DNA of 64,000 bases from Actinostola sp. cb2023 (taxonomy: Eukaryota > Cnidaria > Anthozoa > Actiniaria > Actinostolidae): positions 248,001 to 312,000 of the forward strand of contig JAUJYZ010001041.1 of NCBI GenBank assembly GCA_033675265.1. Reading direction: 5' to 3'. Numbering within the stretch: the first letter of the stretch is position 1; each line of letters begins with the position of its first letter. Shown one piece after another: positions 20,494 to 31,731 of this stretch. The position numbers were made by a program, and so were the translations under genes. Under the pieces are notes generated by a model. That model was not told where the DNA came from and made no database searches. It saw only the letters and a program-made list of their open reading frames with translations.

Positions 20494-21306
20494 AATTAGT
20501 AGACTCCCATATTGCTCTGAAGACACACCCAGCGATGCTAATCCACGCACATGGACGCTGATCTTATCATAAACGTATCGAAGAGTTCCTGTTCGATCCC
20601 CTGTGCATGCTTGTATCTTGAGGATTTTGTCCATATGCGCTGAAATTATTTGTTGGGTTTTTCCAAAGCGTTCCTGTAAAATCTGAACTGCTGCATCGTA
20701 GTTCGCGTTCGTGAGTGTCAGTCCTTGTATCGCACGTGCGGCAGCTCCCTCGAGTAAAGATTGAAGATAGTTGAACTTGTCGATTTTAGAAATAGCTTCG
20801 TTGCTATGATTAGCGGAATCGTATGAATCCCAGAACGTGCTCCAATCCGTCACTTGTCCCTTAAACTTAGGGAGGGTAAGCTTAGGCAGTCTGGAACGTG
20901 CTGAAATAGTCGTTGCTGTGCTTGGTGAAGGCGTCGAAGGTATGAAAATGTTCGGTGTCGGAAGACTAGCCGGGCGACTAACTTCCACGTTTTGACCTTG
21001 TTCCTCATCAGGTAAATTCGGTGGCGGAATTGCTTCCGCCCTTGGAACCCGGTCCACATCGTCTTGTGGTGGCTTTGGAGCCGTCGTTGATACGCATATT
21101 AACCTTCGCGTTATATCATCTTCGATATCTAAGATTCTTATGTTGAGGAATTCAGCCTCTTCGATTTCTTTTTCGATCGTTTCTATCGCGCATACCTTAA
21201 GTATTTCTTCATTTAATTCTTCGAGAACTCCCTGTTTTTCTTCTGCAATCGATTTGATTCTTTTGAGTCGTTGTATTGATTTCTCGTCTAATTCCGTCTC
21301 TTCTTG
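20494..21306 (-). pseudogene. BEL/Pao gag, N-terminal part (DUF1759-like)
   Basis: The minus-strand frame has a charged coiled-coil start, a Pro/Ser-rich linker and then LPKLTLPKFKGQVTDWSTFW, FNYLQSLLEGAAARAIQGL and LQERFGKTQQII, the DUF1759 gag signature of BEL/Pao. Downstream it runs into the Helentron-like insertion after YGSLLI. Upstream the similarity stops near 21306 without a start codon, so the 5' end is truncated or displaced. Confidence 0.9.
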
Positions 21307-21473
21307 TCAACATTATCAACATTATCATAACCTCAAGCCTCAAAAGAAACTTAGAACATTAGTAGTCAATTTTCTATGAATGACTAAGTTTTTCAATACC
21401 ATAGTATACATTTGAGATTTTATTGTAATTATATTAATTAGTTTTATGAGTATGCTGCCATGTATCTATCTAT

Positions 21474-21751
<278 letters not shown>

Positions 21752-21764
21752 ACCGGATGAAAGG

Positions 21765-22484
21765 CATGCTCGAGGATCCAGCGGTTTTTGTCCGCGCTCC
21801 GAAGTCACCGGCCGAAACAACCCGCTGGATAAATTACCTAGTAGTACGAGTTCTGGGGCGTGATACGCTCTCAAACGGATTTAGTATAGCTCGCATTTCA
21901 GACCCTAAATGTCAAAAATGAAGTGACAACTGAAGTTCAGATTGTTCCAGATTGTTCATAATGATATATACGCTGAAAACTCCGTATTCCGTACTCGTGG
22001 TGCGTATTCTTTCAGTTGGCGGTACTTGTAGCTTCAAATCGTTTCTGGCCTCCACAACACATTTTCCAGCGCTAAGGATCGGATATCACAAGCAAAAATA
22101 TCAAGCTTTTGCCATATCCTGTCGGTAGCAGCGCAAATACATATCATTCCCCTTTTTTTTTAACGATAATTAAACGCTTCGAGAACCATGAAGGTCCATG
22201 AACTGTTCTGGCTTTAGGAAATCGATCCCGGGGAAAAACTAGAGTACGTGATCGATCGCATCACGCAAATGCATTTCTTTAAAACATCCGTCAACATGGA
22301 CGCTATCTTTGAAAATTATGGTCGAGTTTTGATTGGCCCTCTTTTTTACCCTCAAAAAGAGGGCCAATCAAAATCAAGATTCGTATCATGCCACAGAACT
22401 CGTAATAGCAGGTAATTTATCCAGCGGGTTGTTTCGGCCGGTGACTTCGGAGCGCGGACAAAAACCGCTGGATCCTCGAGCATG
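21765..22484. mobile_element. Mutator-type MITE, perfect 9-bp target duplication, 720 bp
   Basis: Ends CATGCTCGAGGATCCAGCGG and its inverted copy, with about 100-bp inverted repeats. It is flanked by GATGAAAGG at 21756-21764 and 22485-22493. An inner hairpin at 22327-22375 (TTTTGATTGGCCCTCTTTTT and inverse) lies near the right end. No coding frame. The terminal CATGCTCGAGGATCCAG also occurs at 35765 and, with one change, at 36106, marking relatives. Confidence 0.88.
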
Positions 22485-22617
22485 GATGAAAGGAGGATCT
22501 CAAACAAGATGGTTTCCTTGGCCAAGTTGGCCAATTGATGAAATTCCAAAGGAGAGTGTAATCTATTATTTATGTATTATTATCCCTGATCGATCCCACA
22601 TTTCACGACCCTGACAA

Positions 22618-22745
22618 TAATTTCAATAATAATAAACTTTATTCATATGCCCGGTCATATGTCAAACGTATTTAGCATATGTGCTAATGGGGACACAACA
22701 TAACTACTTCTACAATAAAACTAAGTCAAAAAAATATACAGTAGA
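22618..22745 (-). repeat. probable LINE 3' tail
   Basis: The reverse complement ends GAATAAAGTTTATTATTATT, the usual AATAAA plus (ATT)n end of CR1/L2-like elements. No reverse transcriptase sequence remains. Confidence 0.4.
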
Positions 22746-23240
22746 TTATTCTCATGTTGTTGCATTGCAAGATAAACCACTCTCGGATTCGTCCATACCC
22801 GCCATCTTTGTTTGGTGTATTTGCGATGTGACGTCACACGACACAGGAATCCCGTGAACTGTGACATAGGTCTCTCATCAAAAGCTAACAGCAAAAATCA
22901 TCAAAATGCACACCGCAAACTTCAACGTTACAGAAATTACTGAAATAACTTAGTTTAATATTACAATAAGACTTGTTTTCCAAAGATAAAATATATGTGT
23001 CACTGCCCCTTTAAAGGTGGTGTTTTCTCTATTTCAAAATCTAAACGATTGTCGGTTTCTCAGAAGGGACAATGTTTTCGTGTGTCTAGACTTGATTGTG
23101 TTAAAGATGTGGTAAAATATCGTATACACCATTGTTTGAATATTGTAGTAACACAGTGGGGTTTTTGGAGATTCAATTAATCGCCGTTGGCTTATATTAC
23201 TTCATTTGACCATTGCTTTTGATTCGTGGATGATAAGCCA
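22746..23240. other. intergenic, no feature seen
   Basis: AT-rich; no coding frame or repeat arms recognised. Confidence 0.4.
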
Positions 23241-23243
23241 CAA

Positions 23244-23368
23244 CACTGCACGAAATAATGGATTCACTAGGGGTGGTGAATATGGTATAAATGTTGTGAA
23301 TACCCATTTGCTCTACAAAGGTGAGCAAATATTCACCACCCATAGTGAGTCCATTATTTCGTGCAGTG
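23244..23368. mobile_element. CACTA-like MITE, 125 bp
   Basis: Inverted repeats of about 40 bp begin CACTGCACGAAATAATGG, flanked by CAA on both sides (23241-23243 and 23369-23371). CACT ends with a 3-bp duplication fit EnSpm/CACTA. The same ends bound the larger element at 40856-42604. Confidence 0.75.
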
Positions 23369-24225
23369 CAACGTCGTTTTAAGTGTTTTCTTGGGAAATT
23401 TAAACTGTGCGATATTGTTGATTGTTCTATTTTTAGTGTTTGTAAAACCTACTACTGAAAACCTATATTTCATGTAGTACAGCTATAGTATTGCCCTGAG
23501 TCGTGTAAATCATTATAAGATAGAGTAATGGCAAAAGTATTTAAAGGTCTTGTTTAACACGTTTGGTAACAGATAATGAACAGCCTTCGGCAATCGCCCT
23601 TCAATCTTACTTCACCGGCGTCCCTGTGCGATTGTTGAAAGATTTCGTCGCGTTCTTTAAAGTTTTTTTAATCATAAATCGGCATGTTATTGCGATACAC
23701 CTGGGGTGCAGACTCTCTACTATTCATATATTGGAGCCAATTGATTGCTTATTTACGAAATGTTAAATGTTTCAAAAGTAGTACAGGGTGCACATATGGC
23801 AAGTTATTGTGCTATCGATGGAATTAAAGATACTTGCTGATACTTTCAATTTGGGAAAACACCTTAATACCTTTTGAGGGTCTCGATTTCCTTATTATAC
23901 CAAAGTGTTTACCCAATTCAGTAAAACGTTCCATTCGGTCGTTCATTAGTTATTATAAAATGTATATAGTGATGTACACAGTTATCTTTTTACGTACTAT
24001 TTGCTATTATTATTACTATCTATTTATTCATCTATTTATATACTTTGTCTATAATTAGGTTGAGGACCATTTAACAGGGATAATCTCTGCATCTCCTTTT
24101 CGGGAATTATTATTGAATAAAGTATTATTATTATTACTATCTATTTCTTCATCTATTTATGTATTTTGCCGTGTATTATATACATAATCTCTGAGTCTCC
24201 TTTTCGGGAATTATGCGGGTACTGT
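23369..24225. other. intergenic with LINE-tail-like duplications
   Basis: Mostly unassigned AT-rich sequence. From about 23990 to 24215 there are two partly duplicated segments, each with CTATTTATTCATCTATTTAT and CTCCTTTTCGGGAATTAT; the first ends in GAATAAAGTATTATTATT, resembling a LINE 3' end. Confidence 0.4.
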
Positions 24226-24500
24226 TTAAGGAGTGTTAAGGAGTGTTATCGGGTTTAAAACCCCGAGACGAAGCCGAGTGGTTTTAGACCCGATAAAACA
24301 CGATCTGCGAGTTTATTGAACAGCTTCAAAAACGATCTTCCAAAATAATACATTTTCGGATGATTTCATTAAAAAAAACACAGCAAGGAAAACACAAACA
24401 TAGCAGTATCGTATTGGGAGGTCAATGATACGACACCAATATGAGACCTTCCCTTATTAATATTCATAATAATGCGTGCACGTGATGGATTTCGTCCTTC
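24225..24500. repeat. dispersed foldback-type repeat, copy 1
   Basis: A 275-bp sequence shared with 38020-38390: hairpin with GTTATCGGGT arms, then AACAGCTTCAAAAACGAT, TACATTTTCGGATGATTTCA, and GATACGACACCAATATGAGA. The hairpin apex is CGAGACGAAGCCGAG (24264-24278). Confidence 0.75.
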
Positions 24501-24649
24501 TGATTGGACAGATTGTTCATTAATTATGCATGAGTTTTTTGAATATTGAATAAGGTGTTATTATTATTCTTACTGTTGAGATACTGTTACTGTTGAGAGC
24601 TTTGGCGTGCGTGTATCCCCATTGTTCAGTTGATGTCAGCCATATTAAT

Positions 24650-25019
24650 GGCAGACATCAACATAGTCAAAGACCATCACGAGAAGTTAACAAAGAACCT
24701 CTTTAATGCAGTTATTGCCTGATAATGACAATAATAAGCTGTTCACTTTACTTCCACAAAAGAACACTGACTCGTATAGCTTAAGAAAGAAGAGAACGTT
24801 TTACATTCCCCCTCAAAACTAATAGGTTTGGGAACTCCTTCATTATCCGTAGCAGCTGCGAGTATGACAAATACTGAACAATATTATAATTTTTTAGGAT
24901 TGTTTTATATTGTTAGTTTAATTGTAATTACGTATTTTAGTATTTATACATTTTATATATTCCTTATTCCTTTTGTAAATGTCACTACTGCTATGTAACT
25001 TTTATTAATAAACGATCTA

Positions 25020-25050
<31 letters not shown>

Positions 25051-25075
25051 ATATATCTATCTATCTCAAATCTCG
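24650..25075 (+). mobile_element. decayed LINE 3' end (CR1/L2-like)
   Basis: Broken plus-strand frames retain a reverse transcriptase C-terminal pattern (NLFNAVIA..., DSYSLRKKRTFYIPP, NRFGNSFIIR). An AT-rich 3' UTR, AATAAA and a short (CTGT)n(CTAT)n tail at 25015-25068 follow. Several stops and frameshifts are visible. Confidence 0.6.
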
Positions 25076-25314
25076 TATTCCAATAACATTACGATGAGGA
25101 GTCTATGCAAATGTTGAGTTCGCGCTAAAAAAAAGCCTCAAAATTAGAATCCTCATCTCGATTCAAACAAAGTTGTTATTGTATTTATATCGGTGCAAGT
25201 TGATGATATACCTACCGGACATGCTACGTCAGTTACAGGAACTATTAACCGTATTATAAAATGGCTTTTCTCAAAATAGCAAAAATAATTGATATCGAAG
25301 ATTAATTGTGACTA

Positions 25315-25489
25315 CAGTTGAACCTCCCGTAAGCGACCTCCCAAAATGTCAAGCTTTGTGGTCGATTACGAGAGGTGGTCGGTTATGAGGGGTTCCAACT
25401 ATAGTGATTTGACTTTTGGTATTTTGGAAAACTGGTCGCTTAGGAGAGGTGGTCGCTTACGAGAGTGGTCGCAACTGGAGGTTCAACTC
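25315..25489. mobile_element. pogo/Tc1-like MITE, copy 1
   Basis: Starts CAGTTGAACCTCCCGTAAGC with a diverged inverted end, flanked by TA. Same family as 28014-28200, 44484-44756 and 60730-60893. The internal GCGACCACCTCTCC motif repeats in both orientations. Confidence 0.8.
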
Positions 25490-25956
25490 TATGTATTTTT
25501 GTATGTTTGACTAATTAGCAATATTATTCTAGATCTCGCCATATTTGATTTAACTCAGTCGAACTATATGAACTGATGGGGAGTTGACTTAGAAAACATT
25601 CAGTTGCTTCCACTCAAAACCTATACATCTTTTCTTTTTTACCCTCTCTTTAATTATTATAATTGTAAATAAGTAAATTTAAAGTGCAAATAAAGAAGAT
25701 TATTATTATAAAGATTATTATTATATAATAATAATCTTTTTTGAGGGATTTGATTTCATCAAGACTTGAATTATCATTTATTTATTTAACTTGCTGTTTG
25801 AAGGAACAATTACAACAGTCCCGAGAATATTCACACACACTTGTATCAAGTTGACACCCTTTGTTAAGCAGGGCCATATTTAGAACCTATGAAACGAAAT
25901 AGATTATGCAATTTTCTATAATTATCTTTCGCCATTGATCTCTATAATTGATCTCT

Positions 25957-25989
<33 letters not shown>

Positions 25990-27277
25990 ACTCAAATATT
26001 TGAAATGGTGAATCTTGCGGTTAACCCTTTTTCTATTTACCTTTTGCCACTGTTTTGTCCTTATTAATTGTTAAAAGCATCGAGACTATGTATGATGCGT
26101 TTCTCAATAACTTATTTATTATTATTATGTACAGATCACCTAATTCTAATTGTCATTTGCTTGCGGATCTCACTGGACCGCCGTTTTGTTGTTCTTTGTG
26201 CAAAGCTACAACGTGAAATGCTTATGTTTGACGATGCAAAGAGAACGAGGACGTAGTTCGTTATTTGTGCAGAGAGCACAAAAAGACGAATCTCAAAAAG
26301 ACGATGTCATTCGTGAATGGGGGCGCAAATTTAGGGAAAACACGGAAAATGAAACAATTATAAAAACAATAGACAACAAAATACTTTATTCGAACTTCGT
26401 CGTCCTCGACGTCGTCGTCCTGGTGCTTAAGGTCCCTATTATCGAACAGTAAAATACCTCTGTTACCATACAATATTCAAATGATGTTTTGTGCGGTCCT
26501 TTTTGGTAAAGTTATTTCAAAAAAAAAATCAGATACCTCTAACAGTAATCATAGATCTTCTATGCGTTGAAGAGCAAGGCCGTACATAACCCAAAATTCG
26601 AGGGGGGCAGCAGTATACGTATATATTATAAAAAAATAGTACAGTTCTCAGTACTTCTTTGCCCTGGATGTTCCGTGCACATTACTGAGTATTGAGAGAA
26701 GTGATTATGTTGGAGGCCCTTACGTAGTTCTTGATATATCGAGTTCCATGCTTTTGTACTCGAGGCAGTTTCAGACAAAAACCATTGAGCTCTAATAGTA
26801 AACATTGTGGACGTTTATTTGTGTTTTTTCTTCTTTTGATAACATAGTTACCGGTTTTTCTTCTTTAACTTCTCACCGTCCGCGATTAATTATAATTCCC
26901 TTTCGACACAAACATGTTTGTTGGTCGTTTTTACCAAGCAGGCACTTTAGAAAGTTAATTCAAGTGACAGATGAACGGATACGATTAGCGTTTACTTTTG
27001 AATATGCAAATCACTATCAATTTCGATATTTTGTAGTCCTTCGTGTGTTTAAGTAGGTTAAAGTTGTCCTTCAGTGTGTCCTTAATGCTCCTTAGTCATT
27101 TCCTGAAACGCCTTGAGCAACTCTTATTGCGTGCTTTCTATGTAGTCAATGGATACGGAGGTGTTTCAGCACGGCATGATAGCGAAAATGAAATGAAAAG
27201 CCCTCGCAAATAGATAGATAGTTTATTATATAAAACATTGGAGCCAGTGGGCTGAATAAAGTTACATACCGTATCAC
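25490..27277. other. intergenic, mostly unassigned
   Basis: AT-rich. It has a short (TAA)n run at 25960-25985, a (TTATTA) palindrome near 25700-25735 and a fragment (26575-26670) of the hAT-like family described at 37654. No convincing exon; open frames near 26070-26450 lack codon or motif support. Confidence 0.45.
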
Positions 27278-27506
27278 AATGGGGAGTTTGCAGGTGTTGC
27301 GTGACATTTTAAATTTTAATCCAACAAAAACAAAAATATAATATTTGAAAAGAGCACCAAAGTTAGCAAAAGTTGAAATTTTGAAGTAATTTCGATGAAT
27401 AGAGCGAAAGTTATGGGCAACCGAAGTTGGCTTTTTTCTTAAGAAACGTACGGTGGTGGGCAAGCTGTCACGCAAGATGTCACGCAACACCTGCAAACTC
27501 CCCATT
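27278..27506. mobile_element. MITE with 29-bp perfect inverted repeats
   Basis: ATGGGGAGTTTGCAGGTGTT...ACATTTT at the left is matched by its inverse at 27478-27506. The interior has no coding capacity. Target duplication unclear. Confidence 0.8.
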
Positions 27507-27760
27507 ATAACCAATGAAAACTGATGTGGAAATATTACAATTGCAGTAAGAAAAGGAAAAACTAACCTATGTGATTATATAAATATAACCTAACAAAACT
27601 AAAACTTTGCTGAAGCTAGAAGAACTAATAATATAATACACCACACGGCCCTTCCCCGCAAAAAAAAAAGACTCACAAAAAAAAGAAGAGGAAAACAGAA
27701 AGAAGTTGTTGATATGTGAATATGTGGATAATAGTTCTATGTTTTCTGTCCAGAGTTATA

Positions 27761-28009
27761 CACCTATTTCAAAAAAGGTTGTCAGAGAGAAAGGAGATAG
27801 GAGAATGGTTATTCTAAGACCAAAGTTGACGTCTGCTAGTCAGTTTAATTATTATATTTTGGTTTCATAATAATTACTTACAACTGAAAGCTTTATGAAC
27901 TAAATTGTCAGGTTATTTGCATATACACACACACATCTAGTTCTATCTGGTCTTAGAATGACCATTCTCCTATCGCCCTTCTCTCTGACAACCTTTTTCG
28001 AAATAGGTG
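27761..28009. mobile_element. TA-duplication MITE, about 60-bp inverted repeats
   Basis: Ends CACCTATTTCAAAAAAGG and inverse, flanked by TA (27759-27760 and 28010-28011). Its right-hand TA abuts the TA of the pogo-like MITE at 28014, so one inserted at the other's border. Confidence 0.8.
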
Positions 28010-28013
28010 TATA

Positions 28014-28200
28014 CAGTTGAACCTCCCGTTGCGATCACTCTCGTAAGCGACCACCTCTCCTAAGCGACCAGTTTTTCAAAATACCAAAAGTTCAGTTCCC
28101 TGTCAAATCACTGTAGTTGGAACCTCTCGTAAGCGAGCGCCTCTCGTAAGCGACCACAAAGTTTGACATTTTGGGTGGTCGCTTACGGGAGGTTCGACTG
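28014..28200. mobile_element. pogo/Tc1-like MITE, copy 2
   Basis: CAGTTGAACCTCCCGTTGCG to GGAGGTTCGACTG, flanked by TA at 28012-28013 and 28201-28202. Complete copy with clear ends. Confidence 0.88.
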
Positions 28201-28429
28201 TATATCCAATGTACACGATAGATGTGGCTTGATCAAAAGACGCTCTCTCCTGCACCAAGCATCATAGAAAATGGATAACAGCGTCTACATATAAACGACC
28301 CATTTTCCCAAACTATTTTTAGGCAAACAAAACTTACACTGTATTATAAGACATTTGATAGTTTATTAAAGTATTTTAATTTTTACATCAATAAACGTAG
28401 GTACACTAAGAATAAAGTTCAAATAATCT

Positions 28430-28573
28430 AGGCCGTGTTTCAACTTGAGCGCTCTACCACAAGCTACAAATCGGAAAACTAAGGTTAACGGCTCAAGAAA
28501 CAATAGTTTTCTAATTTCTACCAAGGTTCGGTAACTCGTTTACTTCAGTAATCCACCAAGTGTAAACACGGCC
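28430..28573. mobile_element. GGCCGTGTTT-ended MITE, with half copy at 28985-29050
   Basis: AGGCCGTGTTTCAACTTG and its inverted counterpart bound 144 bp. The left half, including GAGCGCTCTACCA, recurs at 28988-29040, on the other side of the MITE at 28727-28981. Confidence 0.65.
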
Positions 28574-28582
28574 TATTAAACT

Positions 28583-28672
28583 AGAGTGGTTTCATTTAAT
28601 CCGTGAAATATAATCTAATAGTCAAATGAAAACAAGTGATTAATATCTATTTCACAGGTTTAGTAAAATGGC
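28583..28672. repeat. small MITE, TAGAGTG...GTGAAAT family
   Basis: Imperfect inverted ends (GAGTGGTTTCATTTAATCCG and inverse), similar in layout to 9634-9780 and 9873-10018. Confidence 0.5.
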
Positions 28673-28726
28673 TCTGGAATCTACATTATCTTCATCTTCT
28701 CTTTATGGAAGCTATGGGCACTAAAA

Positions 28727-28981
28727 CCGCATCTACACGAATAAGTTTTCTTTGACAAGTTTTCCTTGACAAGGAAAAATTGACAATTTTTTGTCATCTA
28801 CACGCGTACGAGCAAGTTTTCCTTGACAAGGAACAATTGGCGATGTTTTTGTCGTCTACACGAGCAAGTTTTTCTTGACAAGGAAAAATTGGCGATGTTT
28901 TTGTCGTCTACACGAGCAAGTCTTCCTTGAAAAGGAAAAATTGATTGTCAAGGAAAATTTGCTCGTGTAGATTCGGCTTAT
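28727..28981. mobile_element. MITE with internal 55-60-bp tandem units
   Basis: Inverted ends (ACCGCATCTACACGAATAAG and TTGCTCGTGTAGATTCGG) enclose three tandem units containing CGAGCAAGTTTTCCTTGACA and GGCGATGTTTTTGTCGTCTA. Each unit is itself an imperfect palindrome around CCTTGACAAGG. Confidence 0.75.
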
Positions 28982-29050
28982 AATTAATGCCGTGTTTACA
29001 CTTGAGCGCTCTACCAAGGTACAAATCAGAAAACTATTGTTTGTTGAGCG

Positions 29051-29913
29051 GTCAATAAGACTGCTCACATTATACCCGCGAAACAACAACAGAAAGGATT
29101 AATTGTTTTCATTTTGTACAAAATAGTGCAAAGCACTCGAGATTTCCTTATCTTTAGTTGTATGTATAATGTTATCATTTTATGCACACTATTTACATAT
29201 ATTTTATGTTATCAGACATTAGAATAGTGCGCTATATATGAATGTAGTATTATTATAATATTATCATAGCACAGTAGAAATGCCATGTCATCGTTATCGT
29301 TAAGTTGTGTTGAATTTTTATTATATAAAAGCTAATAATAGCCTATCAAAACTAAGCTGAACCTAGAAGAACGAATAATATGATACCCCTTCCCCGCAAA
29401 AAAAAAAATAGAGAAAGAAAACAGAATCACACATATATATAATATATATATTTAGTATATACCACACAAGTGAATAGTACTTTTCGCGCGCTCTGATTGG
29501 CTACTTAATCTCGGAATATCCATGGCTATTCACCTCCGAGCAAAACAAGATGACGTCGCGTTTCGCGAGCGTATCTCTTTCTCCTTGAAAATAAATTAAA
29601 TATATATTTGGCTGGCTATTCACTTGCTCGATGACTCACCGCTCGGTAAATATCCACCACTGCTCACCTCCACTTTGGGGAATAATTGTTAAATATAATA
29701 ATCACATTGCATCTCTCATTAAAAATCACACTGCTATATAACACTAGCATGTTTAGTCTTCTATAACACACACAGACAACATTATCATCTACTGTCTTTA
29801 TTCAAGCGCCGGAAGGTCATATTCAGCAGGGCGTTTTTATCCTATTAAGTGATTCGCATTCAACGTTGTGTTTGTTTTAGAGAAAGGAAGAAAACTACGT
29901 GTGTGGAGAGAGG
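29051..29913. other. intergenic, weak repeat structure
   Basis: AT-rich. 29460-29690 has diverged inverted motifs (GTGAATAG...GGCTATTCAC) and CGCGCTCTGATTGGCT, repeated near 33795, so it probably holds an old MITE. Nothing coding seen. Confidence 0.4.
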
Positions 29914-30363
29914 GGGTATACACCCCCTACCGCATTCCTTCTCCTGACACCCATATTCTTGAAGGGTATACACCCCCTACCGCATTCCTTCTCATGACAC
30001 CCATATTCTTGAAGGGTATACACCCCCTACCGCATTCCTTCTCCTGACACCCATATTCTTGAAGGGTATACACCCCCTACCGCATTCCTTCTCCTGACAC
30101 CCATATTCTTGAAGGGTATACACCCCCTACCGCATTCCTTCTCCTGACACCCATATTCTTGAAGGGTATACACCCCCTACCTCATTCCTTCTCCTGACAC
30201 CCATATTCTTGAAGGGTATACACCCCCTACCGCATTCCTTCTCCTGACACCCATATTCTTGAAGGGTATACACCCCCTACCGTATTCCTTCTCCTGACAC
30301 CCATATTCTTGAAGGGTATACACCCCCTACCGTATTCCTTCTCCTGACACCCATATTCTTGAA
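29914..30363. repeat. minisatellite, nine 50-bp units
   Basis: Nine exact-length 50-bp copies (GGGTATACACCCCCTACCGC ... TTCTTGAA) with only single-base differences (T for C in the CCGC part, A for C in CTCCTG). It starts 58 bp beyond the stop of the receptor gene (minus strand), so it is probably in or just after that gene's 3' UTR. The GGGTATACACCCCC segment is itself an inverted repeat. Confidence 0.97.
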
Positions 30364-30420
30364 AAAGCTACTATTACCTCTCCTACGATCGATCGACTAC
30401 CAAAAGTCTGTAGATTTGGA

Positions 30421-31731
30421 TTAAAAACCACCGGATTCATAGATTGGATTCACCTTGATTAGCAAAACGCCGGTGCTGCGTTTCAGGTTTTTTGTTTTGT
30501 CATCTGTTAACAGATCGTCGACCGGTTGTGGTCTGTGATCCCTACCCTTTAGAACAGAATCTAAGCTTCGCCTTGGAACGTCCAGGTTGTTTATTTCACC
30601 AGGCAAATTACAATCGTTCCCAAGTAGTGGAGCTGAGTTCTTGCGCCCACGATTGTTGGGTAATTGAGTGCTCTTTCGAACTGTTGTTAAGCTTTCTCCG
30701 GTGAGGTCCAAACAGCATTTATCAGCTTTACATTGCAAGCAGCTAGAGAAATCCCGTCTAAATTCTGAGTTAACGACACTATATATGATAGGATTGACTG
30801 AACTATTAGCTATTAAAAGCACACTGCAGATTTTGAATACGAATCGCATATATTTAAACGATTCCTCAATACCACTGCTGAATGCGACCACAAAACGCAA
30901 TATGGTGAATGGTAGCATAGAGAAAGCAAAGATCACAACAACGGGAGTCAGAATTTGAACCGCGCGTCGATTTTGCAATGAGCGTGCATGGTTGGACCTG
31001 ATGCTAGATTCTCTACAGAGGCTATAACTGTCCTGTCTGATAGTGTTAGTTTTTAAAACAGTTCGTATTTTAATGTAGGTCACAACGATGATCGCAAGAG
31101 GAATAACATAGAACATTAAACTTGCGCTGATGCCGAAGAGCTGTTCGGAGAGCTTGTTTGGCCATAGGGGTCCACAGTCATGGTGATGAGGCCTTATAAT
31201 CAAGTCCGTGACAAAGATCATTGGAGCCACGATGAAAACAAACGAAATGAACCAAATTACGAAGACGATTTTCTTTGCGTTTTCTAGCGTTATTTGAGGC
31301 TTTGTGCAATGGACCAACATCTTGTACCGGTGGAAGGCGATAGCGGTAATGCAGCCAATTTCAACACCAAAGAAAATATCGGCGAACGGATAAAGTGCTC
31401 TGCAGATGAACCGACCAAAAGGCCACGAGTAAGGAAACTCACTTCGTAACACCACAAATGGAAAGTTTATAAAGAGAATGCCAAGGTCTGCTATGGCAAG
31501 ATGCAGGATGAAGAGGTTTCCCGTGGATGTACGGCCACGTTTTCTAGAAGTAACAAAACATACTGTTATGTTTCCAAGTACTCCTACTAAAAACAGCAAT
31601 GTCTGGATGGTAAGTCTTGCCGCTTGCAGTTCGACAGGCTCGTGGAACGGTCGTGTTCCTTGAGACGTTTGGTTTGTCTCTGAATTGTTCTTCAGTCCTT
31701 CACTGACGGTGGCGTTTGTCACGTTAGTCAT
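30421..31731 (-). CDS. rhodopsin-class G-protein-coupled receptor, neuropeptide-receptor-like
   Basis: Intact single-exon frame of 436 residues from ATG 31731 (A at -3; in-frame GTG at 31749 is less likely). The N-terminal 34 residues carry four N-glycosylation sequons and no signal peptide. Seven hydrophobic segments follow. Family landmarks: GN in TM1 (Asn54), LAIAD in TM2 (Asp82), Cys110 and Cys186 for the extracellular disulfide, Trp160 in TM4, Pro274 in TM6, NPIIY in TM7 (313-317), then a Cys cluster (CLQCKADKCC, about 331-340) for palmitoylation. Two departures: TM3 has HRY (134-136) instead of D/ERY, and TM6 has FSML before Pro instead of CWxP. The tail is Ser/Thr/Lys-rich. Overall shape suggests a peptide receptor at the plasma membrane, but the ligand cannot be told. 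It is the only undamaged gene in the window. Confidence 0.93.
   Translation of the reverse strand: MTNVTNATVSEGLKNNSETNQTSQGTRPFHEPVELQAARLTIQTLLFLVGVLGNITVCFVTSRKRGRTSTGNLFILHLAIADLGILFINFPFVVLRSEFPYSWPFGRFICRALYPFADIFFGVEIGCITAIAFHRYKMLVHCTKPQITLENAKKIVFVIWFISFVFIVAPMIFVTDLIIRPHHHDCGPLWPNKLSEQLFGISASLMFYVIPLAIIVVTYIKIRTVLKTNTIRQDSYSLCRESSIRSNHARSLQNRRAVQILTPVVVIFAFSMLPFTILRFVVAFSSGIEESFKYMRFVFKICSVLLIANSSVNPIIYSVVNSEFRRDFSSCLQCKADKCCLDLTGESLTTVRKSTQLPNNRGRKNSAPLLGNDCNLPGEINNLDVPRRSLDSVLKGRDHRPQPVDDLLTDDKTKNLKRSTGVLLIKVNPIYESGGF

Larger units (their letters stand above)
6320..21306 (-). mobile_element. BEL/Pao LTR retrotransposon split by four insertions
   Basis: Minus-strand pieces read in order: gag (DUF1759 type), zinc knuckles, DSGS protease, reverse transcriptase with YVDD, RNase H, integrase and DUF5641, followed by a polypurine tract and the 3' LTR. 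This is the BEL/Pao order. The pieces are separated by insertions at 6947-12049, 14084-16038, about 17090-17608 and 18975-20493. The 5' end is lost: gag begins without an ATG at about 21306 and no 5' LTR is found. Frameshifts near 13140, 16610, 17833 and 18605 show that it is dead as well as interrupted. Confidence 0.93.
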
